This document shows positions 32,591 through 42,079 of a stretch of 64,000 bases of DNA, one piece after another (the first letter of the stretch is position 1; each line of letters opens with the position of its first letter). The DNA is from Sciurus carolinensis. Lineage: Eukaryota > Chordata > Mammalia > Rodentia > Sciuridae. Location: contig NC_062224.1 of assembly GCF_902686445.1 (NCBI RefSeq), positions 22,361,123 to 22,425,122 of the forward strand, written 5' to 3'. A model generated the notes under the pieces. That model made no database searches. It was not told where the DNA came from and was given only the letters and a program-made list of their open reading frames with translations. Position numbers and translations under genes: made by a program.

Positions 32591-32594
32591 CAAC

Positions 32595-32757
32595 ATAGTA
32601 TCATAGGTAAGAGACTTCAGTTTCAGGCAAATTCTGATAATAACTACCTATTAATCTTGTGCAAATTATATAATCATTCAGAACCTGGAGACCTTGTACA
32701 GTTCATTACTGTGATTGTACTCAATAATCACTCACAGAATGGTAACTCTTACTATTA
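32595..32757 (-). repeat. MIR SINE (antisense)
   Basis: GTATCATAGGTAAGAGACTTCAG, TTGTGCAAATTATATAATCATTCAGAACCTGGAGACC and CAATAATCACTCACAGAATGGTAACTC follow the antisense MIR layout, with strong divergence. Confidence 0.6.
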
Positions 32758-33206
32758 GTTCTTCAAAACGTCTTCCTAAGGAAAGGTAGAGAGAGGTTAA
32801 TGGAAATGCATAGGCTTAGTTGGAAAATAAATATTGCCCCATTGAATTTCTGCCTAAAGAATATTTCCTATCATCTCAAATCCTTTTTCTCAATGGTTTT
32901 CTTTCTCTAGTCTAAATAGTTTCCCAGGTAAAGGAATATTTACTCCCAAGAGTGGGACTCAATGGATAACATCAGAATACTTACTATTTGCTATTTATTT
33001 GTCACAAATAATAGGACTATAAAAATTAAAGTAAAATTATTTAGGAATCATTGTTTCTACAGCATTCATTACCTAAAAGGTTCTAGGTGGTTCTGTTTTC
33101 TAGGTCACTGACAAATTACCTCAGTTCCTTTAAACAACCCACTTGGATCCATGGGACCTCACAGATGAAGGCACACCTGACCCCAACAAAAGGATGCTTC
33201 CACATT
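32758..33206. other. Unique sequence, no gene seen
   Basis: Nothing recognised. Confidence 0.4.
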
Positions 33207-33222
33207 ACAATAGTAGAGTCTT

Positions 33223-33435
33223 TGGGGGAGGGGGCAGGGAGGCACAGGGATTAAACTCAGGGACCCTCAACCACTGAGCCACATCCCCAGTGCTTCTTTC
33301 TATTTTATTTAGAGACAGGGTCCCACTGAGTTGCTTAGCACCTCGCTTTTGCTGAGGCCAGCTTTGAACTTGAGATCCTCCTGCCTCAGCCTCCCAAGCC
33401 ACTGGGATTACAGATGTGCACCACCACACCCAGCC
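33223..33435 (-). repeat. B1-dID composite SINE (antisense)
   Basis: ID half GGGATTAAACTCAGGGACCCTCAACCACTGAGCCACATCCCCAGTGC and 7SL half AGACAGGGTCCCACTGAGTTGC ... GCCACTGGGATTACAGATGTGCACCACCACACCCAGCC. The flanks ACAATAGTAGAGTCTT (33207-33222) and ACCATAGTGGAATCTT (33436-33451) look like a decayed 16-base target duplication with three mismatches. Confidence 0.92.
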
Positions 33436-33451
33436 ACCATAGTGGAATCTT

Positions 33452-34282
33452 GCAGCAGAGAGCAAACTAAAGTGATTCCTGGACCTTACTAAAAGGTCTA
33501 TTGCTACACTTATGAATCTGTGTTTGATAAAGAAGGAGATGAAGGAAAGCTCCTATTAATAAGAAAGAGGACTGTGGAGACTGTTGGGGGGAACAGAGGG
33601 TAAAGAATTCTAAAGCATGAAGTTGGTGTCTAGTGACAAGAAGTGGCGTGGGTACCAGGGATGCATTTGTAGTGAGCATGGGCCAAAAAGGCTGACACCC
33701 ATTAATCAGAGACAATAACTCTCCTGACAGTGAGTATGACTGAAAGGCGCTCATTTGGAGAAAGGTTGATGGCCAACTTCATACTGGAAACATTGACTTG
33801 ATAATACCCAAATATACTGCCCAGTCTTAACATCGCCAAATAAATGGTACAACCAGTCACTATGCAGCTGGGATCGGATACCTCACCCATGAAGTGAACT
33901 CACCTAACACAATTCAACCTAAATCTAATCTGTTTTCTAGAACTAAACTTCACCTACAGAAAATATGGAGGAGAGAACAAGTCAACTGACACCATGAGGA
34001 ATCAATTGACCACGTCCAGAATAAGACATTCTATAGATAAATGTCCTCGTTTCTCCAACAAATTAATGGCATCAATGGTGGTGAGGGGGCATATTTAAAG
34101 AAAAAAAAAGAACTAACAAATTAATTAAATCAGCATGTGGACTATATTTGAAGATGATTAAAAAACAACTATAAAAAGACATTTTTGAGGCAATTAGGGA
34201 AAGTTGAAAATTGTTGGGGGAGTATTTCTAGTTTTATTGCTCATGATAATGATATGGTAGTTATGTAGAAATCTTATTAGTT
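33452..34282. other. Unique sequence, no gene seen
   Basis: Nothing recognised. The 95-codon minus frame 33467-33754 has no domain. Confidence 0.4.
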
Positions 34283-34299
34283 AGAAATACATATTGAAG

Positions 34300-34372
34300 G
34301 GGCTGGGGATATAGCTCAGTTGGTAGAGTGCTTGCCTCGCAAGAACAAGGCCCTGGGTTCAATCCCCAGCAC

Positions 34373-34412
<40 letters not shown>

Positions 34413-34420
34413 AAAAAAAA
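34300..34420 (+). mobile_element. ID SINE with CA-repeat tail
   Basis: GGGGCTGGGGATATAGCTCAGTTGGTAGAGTGCTTGCCTCGCAAGAACAAGGCCCTGGGTTCAATCCCCAGCACC, close to the ID consensus, with A and B boxes. The tail is (CA)n (34375-34407) then poly(A). A perfect 17-base target duplication, AGAAATACATATTGAAG, lies at 34283-34299 and 34421-34437. It is a young insertion. Confidence 0.97.
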
Positions 34421-34437
34421 AGAAATACATATTGAAG

Positions 34438-35282
34438 TATTAAGTATGAAATAATATAATATCTGGGATTTGCTTTAAAATATTGTAGCAAAAAGGTAAG
34501 GAAAATGGAGTGTAATTAGCTAAACAGTAATAATTTAACAAGTCAGGTAAATATAGATTTATGATACCATGCTCTATACTTTTGATTATTTGAAATTTTC
34601 CATAATAAAAACTATTTTAAAAGTTTATTTCCCCAATTATTTACATATTATCAATGACCTCAAAGTTTTAAAAATCCCATTTATACCACACTAGGTAGAA
34701 AATTAAGCTGAAAAGTAGAAATTTTCTCTACTTATAGGATTCAAGAGTCTAATGTTGAAGATAGAAAAGATGCCAAGATCTAGTAGCTCCTTGGATATAA
34801 CTGATACATTCATGGATTCTCAGCACCTCACAGAAAGAATACATATAATCAGTCTCCCTTGAAATGTCAAAGTGAACCTTTATAATCTCCTCATGATAAA
34901 TGTACTCATTGTGTCCTGGAGACTTCACCAGAAGATGGAGAGGCTCCAGGAAAAAAATTGACTGGTTTTGTTACCAACATGCTGTGATAAATTGGAAGCA
35001 TTGATTTAATCAGATACCATATGAAAAAATACCTTTGAAAAGGAGATATTTTCAATATCACTTGTACTTTTATTATCCCTGAATACCAGTGAAAGATCAG
35101 GCTAACTCTAGCACTCAGATAAATATGTTAAGTGCTAAAAAGCATTTGAAACACTAAGAAAAAGCGATCCCCACCAAAAGATACCTGTGCCATCTACATA
35201 GGGCACATGAAAGGAAAAATACATATTTCTAAGTGACTTTATGGTAAGGACATGTAATTGGCCAGATTCCAGATACTGGGTA
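34438..35282. other. Unique sequence, no gene seen
   Basis: Nothing recognised. Confidence 0.4.
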
Positions 35283-35292
35283 TGTTAGTTCA

Positions 35293-35298
<6 letters not shown>

Positions 35299-35325
<27 letters not shown>

Positions 35326-35360
35326 GTGGTGCTACCAACTGAGCTATCTTCCCAGCCCCT
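35299..35360 (-). mobile_element. Internally deleted ID SINE (antisense)
   Basis: Poly(T) (35301-35324) and GTGGTGCTACCAACTGAGCTATCTTCCCAGCCCC. In sense this is an ID 5' part up to GTTGGTAG joined directly to the 3' end CACCACAAAA; the roughly 45-base middle with the B box is missing. A perfect 16-base target duplication, TGTTAGTTCATTTTCT, lies at 35283-35298 and 35361-35376, so the deleted form itself was probably what inserted. Confidence 0.92.
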
Positions 35361-35364
35361 TGTT

Positions 35365-35940
35365 AGTTCATTTTCTATTACTATAACAAAATACCCAAGG
35401 CTGGGTAAGTTATAAAGAAAACTGACTTATTTAGTTCATAGTTCTGAAAATCGAATAACTAAATGGCACACTGCAGGCTCTGACAAAGGCCTCCTTGGCT
35501 TTGGCACATCATGGGAGATAGTATCACAGAGAAAGCATGTGTGTGAGAGAGAGAGATCATGCAGCGATACAAGAAGTCAGAGAGAGGGGAGAACCCTCAA
35601 TTAGTCTTTTGTAACTCCATTAATCCCTAGGACAGCACCCCTAATGATCCAAGAGCCTCCCCTTGAATCCACCAGGCCTTTCCTCTTACAAGTCCCACCA
35701 CTTCTTTTTTCTGTGCATTGGGGGGTTTGCTGGTGATTGAACTCAGGGACACTCGATTACTGAGTCACATCCCCAGCCTATTTTGCATTTTATTTAGAGA
35801 CAGAGTCTCACTGAGTTGCTTAGCACCTTACTTTTGTTGAGTCTGGCTTTGAACTTGAGATCTTCCTGCCTTAGCTTCCCAAGTCACTGGAATTAGGCAT
35901 GAATGAACATGAACCCTTGAGAGACAAACTCTAACTACAT
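35365..35940 (+). repeat. Old interspersed repeat, copy 2 of 3 (family not named), interrupted by a SINE
   Basis: AGTTCATTTTCTATTACTATAACAAAATACCCAAGGCTGGGTAAGTTATAAAGAAAACTGACTTATTTAGTTCATAGTTCTG resembles the repeat at 59615. The middle holds a B1-dID at about 35703-35898. The end, CATGAACCCTTGAGAGACAAACTCTAACTAC, is decayed. Confidence 0.55.
35703..35898 (-). repeat. B1-dID composite SINE (antisense)
   Basis: GGTGATTGAACTCAGGGACACTCGATTACTGAGTCACATCCCCAGCC (ID half), then AGACAGAGTCTCACTGAGTTGC ... AAGTCACTGGAATTAGGCATG (7SL half). It has no clear A tail; a T/G-rich remnant lies at 35703-35728. Confidence 0.88.
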
Positions 35941-36299
35941 CTAAACTAGAACACTGGGAAATATGCTTTCAGCTAAAAGCATACTTTATGATGCCAAGAG
36001 GAGTGTGGTCCAGACTGATATAAACAAATGGAGGCTACCTGGGACTAAGATAAAATAATGGGTTCACATTTCCAAACAAAGACAAAAGCCATGGGAACCA
36101 GACATAAGCCACAAGTGACTTCATAGCTGATTTAAGCACGCACTGTGGTGTTGATGTGGAATGAACATAAAATTTTCCAAGGTCATTTGTACTGTCCTTA
36201 GGGTCCCCCATTGATTAACTCAGTCCCATGGAGTAAACCATGCTACAGTGATCTGCTTCCAGGTTGGTGATCTCATTCCCAGATCATTATTAGTCAATA

Positions 36300-36973
36300 T
36301 TAGTACCTTCTATTAACTGGAAGCCCACAATTCATGAGCCTAAATTTCAATACAGAGAAAGGAAACGCCACCTTTTCCAGCCTCTCTCACTTCAGCAATC
36401 CAAAGGGTAGAGCATCACACTACAGAAGATCCCACCTAAAACTGCTGAGCACAGAAGCTGAGAATATTTTGAACTCCATTTTTTGTGAACTAGGATGTTT
36501 GAGTGGTATATTTAGTTTTGTTTTGTATTTCTTTATTTTTATTTTTGATTTTTTTTAAGTTTTTGCTTAATATACATTTTTTTCTCCTACTGTTTCCCTT
36601 GATTATCTCTTTTCTTCTGCTAACAGTCAATCTCTATTATTCTTTCACTCTTCCTTTAATCTTTTACTTCTGTCTTATCTTTCCTCATAATCATCACATC
36701 CTATCGCTTCTGTTCTCTCCTTGTTCACCATTTGAAATTGTAAACCATTTTGCAAACTTGCTGTTTTTATTATAGGTAATAACTGATCATATTATTTCTG
36801 TTTATTGTGATAATTAACATTGTAGACATCAGAGTAGGAACTATTTGGTTTAATGCTGTAAATTGTTTGCATTGGTAGTTATTATTTGTCTCCCCCTAAA
36901 CAGTGAGTACTGGAAAACTTCAGGGACACTCTAAGTCCACAGGGTTTCTATTGCCTCAGATCCATACTGTTAG
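36300..36973 (+). repeat. Probable 5' UTR of older L1 copy E
   Basis: 36905-36973 (CTTCAGGGACACTCTAAGTCC just before the ORF1 start) aligns with the text before ORF1 in the full-length young L1 (CTTCAGGGACATTATAAGTC at 42011). The T-rich part further upstream (36530-36780) looks like an L1 5' UTR of a different type, without the GC-rich tandem units seen in the young L1. The true 5' limit is uncertain. Confidence 0.5.
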
Positions 36974-37855
36974 ATGGGTAGACACACAAGGAACATGAAA
37001 AAGCAAGGAAACAAATCACCCAAAGCAAATCAAGAAACTCCAATAACAGACTCCATCAACACCATGCTGGAAGAAATGTCAGAGAAGGAGTTTACAAGGT
37101 ACATAGTTAAACTTATCTGCAAAGTAAAGGAAGATGTAAGAGAGCAAATACAGGTAGCAAAAGATCACATCAATAAAGAGACAGTCTGAGGGGGGAAAAA
37201 AGAAATCCTTGTAATAAAGGAAACAATAAACCAATTTAAAAATTCAATAGAAAGCATTACCAACAGACTAGACCACTTGGAAGACAGAATCTCTGGCAAT
37301 GAAGAAAAAACATATAATCTTGAAAATAGAGAGACGATATTAGGAAACCATAAACAGAACTTCCAAGAATTATGGGAAAACATGAAAGAACAAAATATAA
37401 GATTTATTGGGATAGACAAAGGTACAGAGGTACAAACAAAAGGAATGTACAATCTTTTCAATGAAATAATATAAAATTTCCCAAATCTAAAGAATAAAAT
37501 GGAAAATCAAATATAAGAGGCTTACAGGACCCCAAATGTGCAAAATTACAACAGATCCACACCAAGGCACATTATAATGAAAATGCCTATCATACAGATT
37601 AAGGATAGAATTTTAAAGGTTATGAGAGACAAATATCAGTATGGGGGAAAACCAGTTCAGATCTCAACCCAGACCCTCAAATCTAGGAGGTTCTGGAATA
37701 ACATATACCAAACTCTGAAAGAAAATGGATGCCAACCAAGAATCCTATATCCAGCAAAATTAAGACTTGAGATTTGTAGATGAAATAAAAACCTTCCATG
37801 AGAAATGAAAGTTAAAAGAATTCACAACCTCTGAAGCCTCCATTTCAGAATATCC
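36974..37855 (+). pseudogene. L1 ORF1 remnant (older copy E)
   Basis: Three out-of-phase pieces make an ORF1p fossil. 36974-37189 holds the N-terminus and the start of the coiled coil (MLEEMSEKEFTRYIVKLICK). 37277-37474 holds the end of the coiled coil and the RNA-recognition part (ENMKEQNIRFIGIDKG). 37538-37783 holds RSTPRHIIMK and then RFWNNIYQTLKENGCQPRILYPAKL of the C-terminal domain. ORF1p is an RNA-binding trimer that packages L1 RNA. There is a single copy of the NDEMKEQMQAL-type region here, unlike the young L1. Confidence 0.88.
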
Positions 37856-37858
37856 TCA

Positions 37859-37933
37859 AAAAAAAAAAAAAAAAAAAAATTCCATGAAGGTGAAATTAAA
37901 AAAAAAAAAAAACCAGTGAAGGGAGGAAATACA

Positions 37934-37974
<41 letters not shown>
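37859..37974 (+). repeat. Three poly(A) tracts between L1 ORF1 and ORF2
   Basis: A runs at about 37859-37879, 37899-37912 and 37937-37974 (the last about 38 bases). They sit at the ORF1 end and in the inter-ORF spacer of copy E and have probably expanded by slippage from A-rich L1 sequence. Confidence 0.85.
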
Positions 37975-37977
<3 letters not shown>

Positions 37978-38034
37978 GATCAAAGGAGAAAGTAATTCAA
38001 ATTAAAAACTAAAAATAAAACAAAATGACCAGGA

Positions 38035-38640
38035 ACACAAATCATATCTCAATAATAACCTTAAACATTAATGGTCTAAACTCATCAATCAAAAACATAG
38101 ATGGGCAGATTGGATTAAAAATCAAGACCCAACAATATGCTGTCTCCAAGATACTCACCTCATAGGCAAAGACACCACAGACTGAAGGTGAAAGGATGGG
38201 AAGAAACATATCACTCACACTGATCATACAAACAGCAGGGGTTCCTTCTCTTTTTTAATCTTTCAGTTATTTTAATTTTAATCATTTCCTGCACTTTTAA
38301 AATTTGTTTTAATTAGTTGTACATGACAGTAGAATGCATTTACATATTTTGATAAATCAAGAACATGTGCTATATATATATATATGATGGAATATTACAA
38401 GCAGGGGTTTCTATCCTCATATCAGATAAAGTGGACTTCAAGCCAAAATTAATCAGAAGGGACAAAAAAGGACATTTCATACTGCTTAAGGGAATCATAC
38501 AACAACAAGACATAACAATCATAAATATTTATGCCCTAAACAATAGAGCATCCACATACATCAAACAAACCCTTCTCAATCTCAAGAATCAAATAGACCA
38601 CAACACAATAATACTGGGTTAATACACTTCTCTCACTCAT
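38035..38640 (+). pseudogene. L1 ORF2 endonuclease remnant (older copy E, sense part)
   Basis: Sense-strand ORF2 text: HISIITL-type start (ATCATATCTCAATAATAACC), then GVSILISDKVDFKPKLIRRDKKGHFILLKG and ITIINIYALNN (the IYAP motif, P lost), to NTIILG at 38622. It is interrupted at 38244-38399 by a small insertion and stops at about 38640, where the next 1.27 kb is inverted. Confidence 0.88.
38244..38399 (-). mobile_element. Short insertion derived from an older L1 3' end
   Basis: The plus strand carries a T-rich tail and GTTTTAATTAGTTGTACATGACAGTAGAATGCATTTACATATTTTGATAAATC, the reverse of the older L1 terminus also seen at 48000 and 49905. The last 30 bases (TATATATATATATGATGGAATATTAC) look like L1 in the opposite orientation. 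A 10-base direct repeat AGCAGGGGTT at 38234-38243 and 38400-38409 flanks it. Confidence 0.7.
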
Positions 38641-39910
38641 TGATGTGATGAATTATGTTTATTGATTTCTATTTGTTGAACCAACCTTGCATTCCTGGCA
38701 TGAACCCCACCTGATCATGGTGCACTATCTTTTAAATATGTTTTTATATGCAACTTGCAGAATTTAATTGAGAATTTTTTCATCTATGTTCATCAGGGAT
38801 ATTGGTCTGAAGTTTTCTTTTCTTGATGTGTTTTTGTTTGGTTTTGGTATCAGAGTGATACTAACTTCATAAAATGGGTTTGGAAGGGTTACCTCCTTTT
38901 CTATTTCATGGTATAATTTGAGAAGTATTGGTGTTAATTCTTCTTTGAAGGTCTTGTAGAACTCAACTGAGAATCTCTCTGGTCCTGGACTTTTCTCAGT
39001 TGATAGGTTTTTGATGGTGTCTTCTATTTCATTGCTTGAGAGTGAGCTGTTCAAATTGTGTATGTCCTCCTGGTTCAGTTTGGGTAGGTCATATGTCTCT
39101 AGAAATTTGTTGATGTCTTCAAGATTATAAATTTTATTACAATATAAATTTTCAAAATAGTTTCTAATTATCTTCTGTATTTCAATAGTGTCCTAGTGTC
39201 TGTTGTGATATTTCCTTTTTCATCATGAATTTAGTAATTTGAGTTTTCTCTCAATTTTATTTGCTTGTCCAAAGAACCAACTTTTTGTTTTGTCAATTTT
39301 TTGAATTGTTTCTTTTGTTTCAATTTCATTGATTTCAGCTCTGATTTTAATTATTTCCTGTCTTCTACTGCTTTTGGTGTTGATTTGTTCTTCTTTGTTT
39401 AGGGCCTTGAGATGTAATGTTAGATCCTTTATTTGGTAACTTCCTATCCATTTAATGAATGAGCTCAATGCAATGAACTTTCCTCTTAGCATTGCCTTTG
39501 TGGTGTCCCAGAAATTTTGATATGTTGTATCACTATTCTCATTTACCTCTAAGTCTTTTTTTATTTCATTCCTGATTTCTTGTGTTATCCATTCATCATT
39601 CAATAGCATATTATTTAGTCCCCAGATATTAGAATAGCTTCTATTTTTATTCTATCACTGATTTCTAATTTCATTCCTTTATGATCTGATAGGATGCAGG
39701 GTATTACCTCTATTTTTTTGTATTTGCTAAGAGTTGCTTTAAGGCATAAGATAAGGTCTATTTCAGAGAAAGATCCATGTGCTGCTGTGAAGAAAGTATA
39801 TTTGCTCATTGATGGATGAAATATTCTATATGTCCATTAGGTCTAAATTGTTGATTGTATTGTTTAGTTCTATAGTGTCTTTGTTTAGTTATTTTCTTTT
39901 AAGTTTAGGC
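38641..39910 (-). pseudogene. L1 ORF2 remnant, inverted segment of copy E
   Basis: Minus-strand frames encode ORF2p from the end of the endonuclease into the RT domain. 39615-39809: KYTFFTAAHGSFSEIDLIL and KYKKIEVIPCILSDHKG. 39223-39609: linker, [21 protein letters not shown]. 38764-39054: NEIEDTIKNLSTEKSPGPE and [22 protein letters not shown] (start of RT). It abuts the sense part at 38640 at almost the same element position, so it looks like an inversion within one L1. Confidence 0.88.
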
Positions 39911-39949
39911 CACACACACATCTTTCATTGCATTCACTTAATAGTGATT

Positions 39950-40205
39950 TTATTTATTTTTTAAAAGTTTTTGTTATTGTTGTTGTAGATGGAAAACATG
40001 CTTTTATTTTATTTTCTTATTGTTGTATGTGGTGTTAAGGATTGAGCCCAGTGCTAGGCAAGTGCTCTGCCACTGACCCCAGCCCTAGCCCTATAAGACA
40101 GGATCTCACTGAGTTGCTTAGCGCCTCACTTTTGCTGAGCCTGGCTTTTAACTCACGATTCTCCTCCTTCAGCCTCCCAAGCCACTGGGATTACCACACT
40201 CTGCT
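39950..40205 (-). repeat. B1-dID composite SINE (antisense)
   Basis: TATGTGGTGTTAAGGATTGAGCCCAGTGCTAGGCAAGTGCTCTGCCACTGACCCCAGCCC (a nearly complete ID half), then AGACAGGATCTCACTGAGTTGCTTAGCGCCTCACTTTTGC ... AAGCCACTGGGATTAC (7SL half). A degenerate T-rich tail lies on the left. Confidence 0.9.
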
Positions 40206-40224
40206 CTTTATTTAGTTTTCGTTT

Positions 40225-40509
40225 GAAAGATTTATCATTAACATTGTCAAAATGACTTACTACCAAAAGTGTTATACAGATTTAATGTAATTCCTATTAA
40301 AATCCTACTGACAAACAAACACGAAATTCATTTGGAAAAATAAGAGACCCAGAACAGATAAAGCAATCTTTAGCAAGAAAAATGAAGCAGGAAGCATCAC
40401 AGTACCAGACTTAAACTATACTACCATCATAGTTAAAAAAAAAAAAAAAAAAGCATGGTATGGGAACCAAAATAGATACTTAGACCAGTGATACAGAATA
40501 GAAGACACA
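40225..40509 (+). pseudogene. L1 ORF2 remnant, third part of copy E (sense)
   Basis: ATTGTCAAAATGACTTACTACCAAAAGTGTTATACAG to TACAGAATAGAAGACACAG corresponds to young-L1 positions 45636-45917. An 18-base A run at 40437-40454 replaces AACAAAAA of the family. The full-length L1 F begins immediately after. Confidence 0.88.
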
Positions 40510-42079
40510 GGAGTTTCAAGATGGTGGACTAGAGGGCAGCTGCATTTCATGTTGCTCCAGGACGCAGGATTCAAAAGAGGAGATAGTGAGAGACTTGGGA
40601 CCAACTCAAAGCCGCTGGGTGAGTCTCTCCCGTTGGGGAGGCGTCCCGGATGGGGTGGTAGCCCCGGAATGCAGGGAACTTTGTGAAGTAGAGTTGCTCG
40701 GCGAGACGCCCCTCCCCCCCACTGGAGCGGTAAACACGGACCACTGGGAACATCGTAGAGGAGGCGGCTCAGCACAGCGCTTGGACTCAGAGCAACCATT
40801 GGGGCTCCAGGCGGCTGCCTGAGGAGGAGCTGCCTGGCCAGCTGTTTAGACTCAGAGCGACCGCTTTCTGAACACCGGGGGGCTGCCCGGAGGAAGAGGA
40901 GAAGCGCGGCGGGTCACTTGGTCTAGGAGTGACTGCATCAGAGCCACAGGCGGTTGCCAGAGGAGGAGCTGAGTGGCGAGCTGTTTAGACTCAGAGTGAC
41001 CGCTTCTGAACTCCGGGGGGTTGCCCAGAGGAAGAGAAGGAACGTGGTGGGTCGCTTGGTCTAGGAGTGACTGCATCAGAGCCACAGGCGGTTGCCAGAG
41101 GAGGAGGCGAGTGGTGAGTTGTTTGGACTCAAAGCGACCGCTCCTGAACACAGATGACCTGCCTGGAGGAGGAGCACGGTGGGTCCCTTGGTCTCCCAGC
41201 AACCACTCCTGAACACCCGGGGGGCTACCCCGAAGAGGAGGAGGAGGAACAGGGTGGGTCACTTGGACTCGGAGTGACTGCCTAGGGCTACGGGCGGTTG
41301 GCAGGAGGAGGAGACGCGAAGTGAGTTGCTTGGACTCCTAGTGACTGCGTCGGAAACCGGGTGGCTGTCTGGAGGACGAGGTGTGTGGTGGGTCTCTGGG
41401 TCTCAGAGCTATTGTACGGGGCTCCAGGTGGCGGCTCAGAGGAGGGGCCGCATAGCCAGGCGATTAGGTGCAGAGCAGGGTCCCAGGACCTAGGCGGCTT
41501 CTTGCTGGAAGAGCCGCACAGAGACACGCCTAGGGGCAGAGCGAAGTTTCCAGGACTGCGGGCAGATTCTCTGAGGAGAGGCAGCCTAAGGAGACTCGCC
41601 TGCGAAGGGTGAGGCTCCCAGGCCCAGGAGGTAGGTCCAGGCCCCTGGGAACGTTGCAGAGGAAGACAGCCCAGCCCAGGCAGTAGTTGTAGATTGAGGG
41701 GAACCTCTAGGAGGGGAACTGACCAGCGAGACCCCACACCAGGTGAGTCTTCCCTGCCGGGTGAGGTTTTCCCACAAGGACGGTAAAACCAGAGACACAG
41801 GCACAAACAGGCCTTGCCTCAGCCTGCAGCCTAGTTCCCCTTTGGATGACCATTGGTCAACAAGTGGAGGCACCTCTGCCCACTATCAAGGAATATACCC
41901 CACCTGAGGGTCTCCATCCCTAGAGAGGCAGCTTCCTTGTGGAGCACCGCATTATCAACTTCCTCCAAGACTGCAGGCTACTGAAGGATAAGAGGGGATA
42001 TACTAGGAATCTTCAGGGACATTATAAGTCAATAGAGGAAATCTGTAATATCTTAAGGACCCACTGATTCCTGAACAAT
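40510..42079 (+). promoter_or_regulatory. L1 5' UTR / internal promoter region with tandem ~69-bp units
   Basis: The 1.57 kb leader is GC-rich and has CpGs, unlike its AT-rich surroundings. Between 40784 and about 41466 it is made of tandem units starting GACTCAGAG(C/T)GACC or GTCTAGGAGTGACTG. Unit starts are at 40784, 40849, 40921, 40988, 41059, 41126, 41191, 41266, 41333 and 41400, a spacing of 65-75 bases. Pairs of units form a higher-order repeat of 138-139 bases. In L1s generally this region holds the internal pol II promoter; monomer arrays of this kind drive transcription in mouse L1. Promoter activity here is inferred, not shown. Confidence 0.8.
40840..41116 (+). repeat. Higher-order 138/139-bp tandem repeat in the L1 5' UTR
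   Basis: Two closely matching units, 40840-40978 (139 bases) and 40979-41116 (138 bases), both start AGCTGTTTAGACTCAGAG and share GTCTAGGAGTGACTGCATCAGAGCCACAGGCGGTTGCCAGAGGAGGAG. A third longer unit (41117-41323, 207 bases) contains one additional half-unit, and a fourth starts at 41324. Confidence 0.9.
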
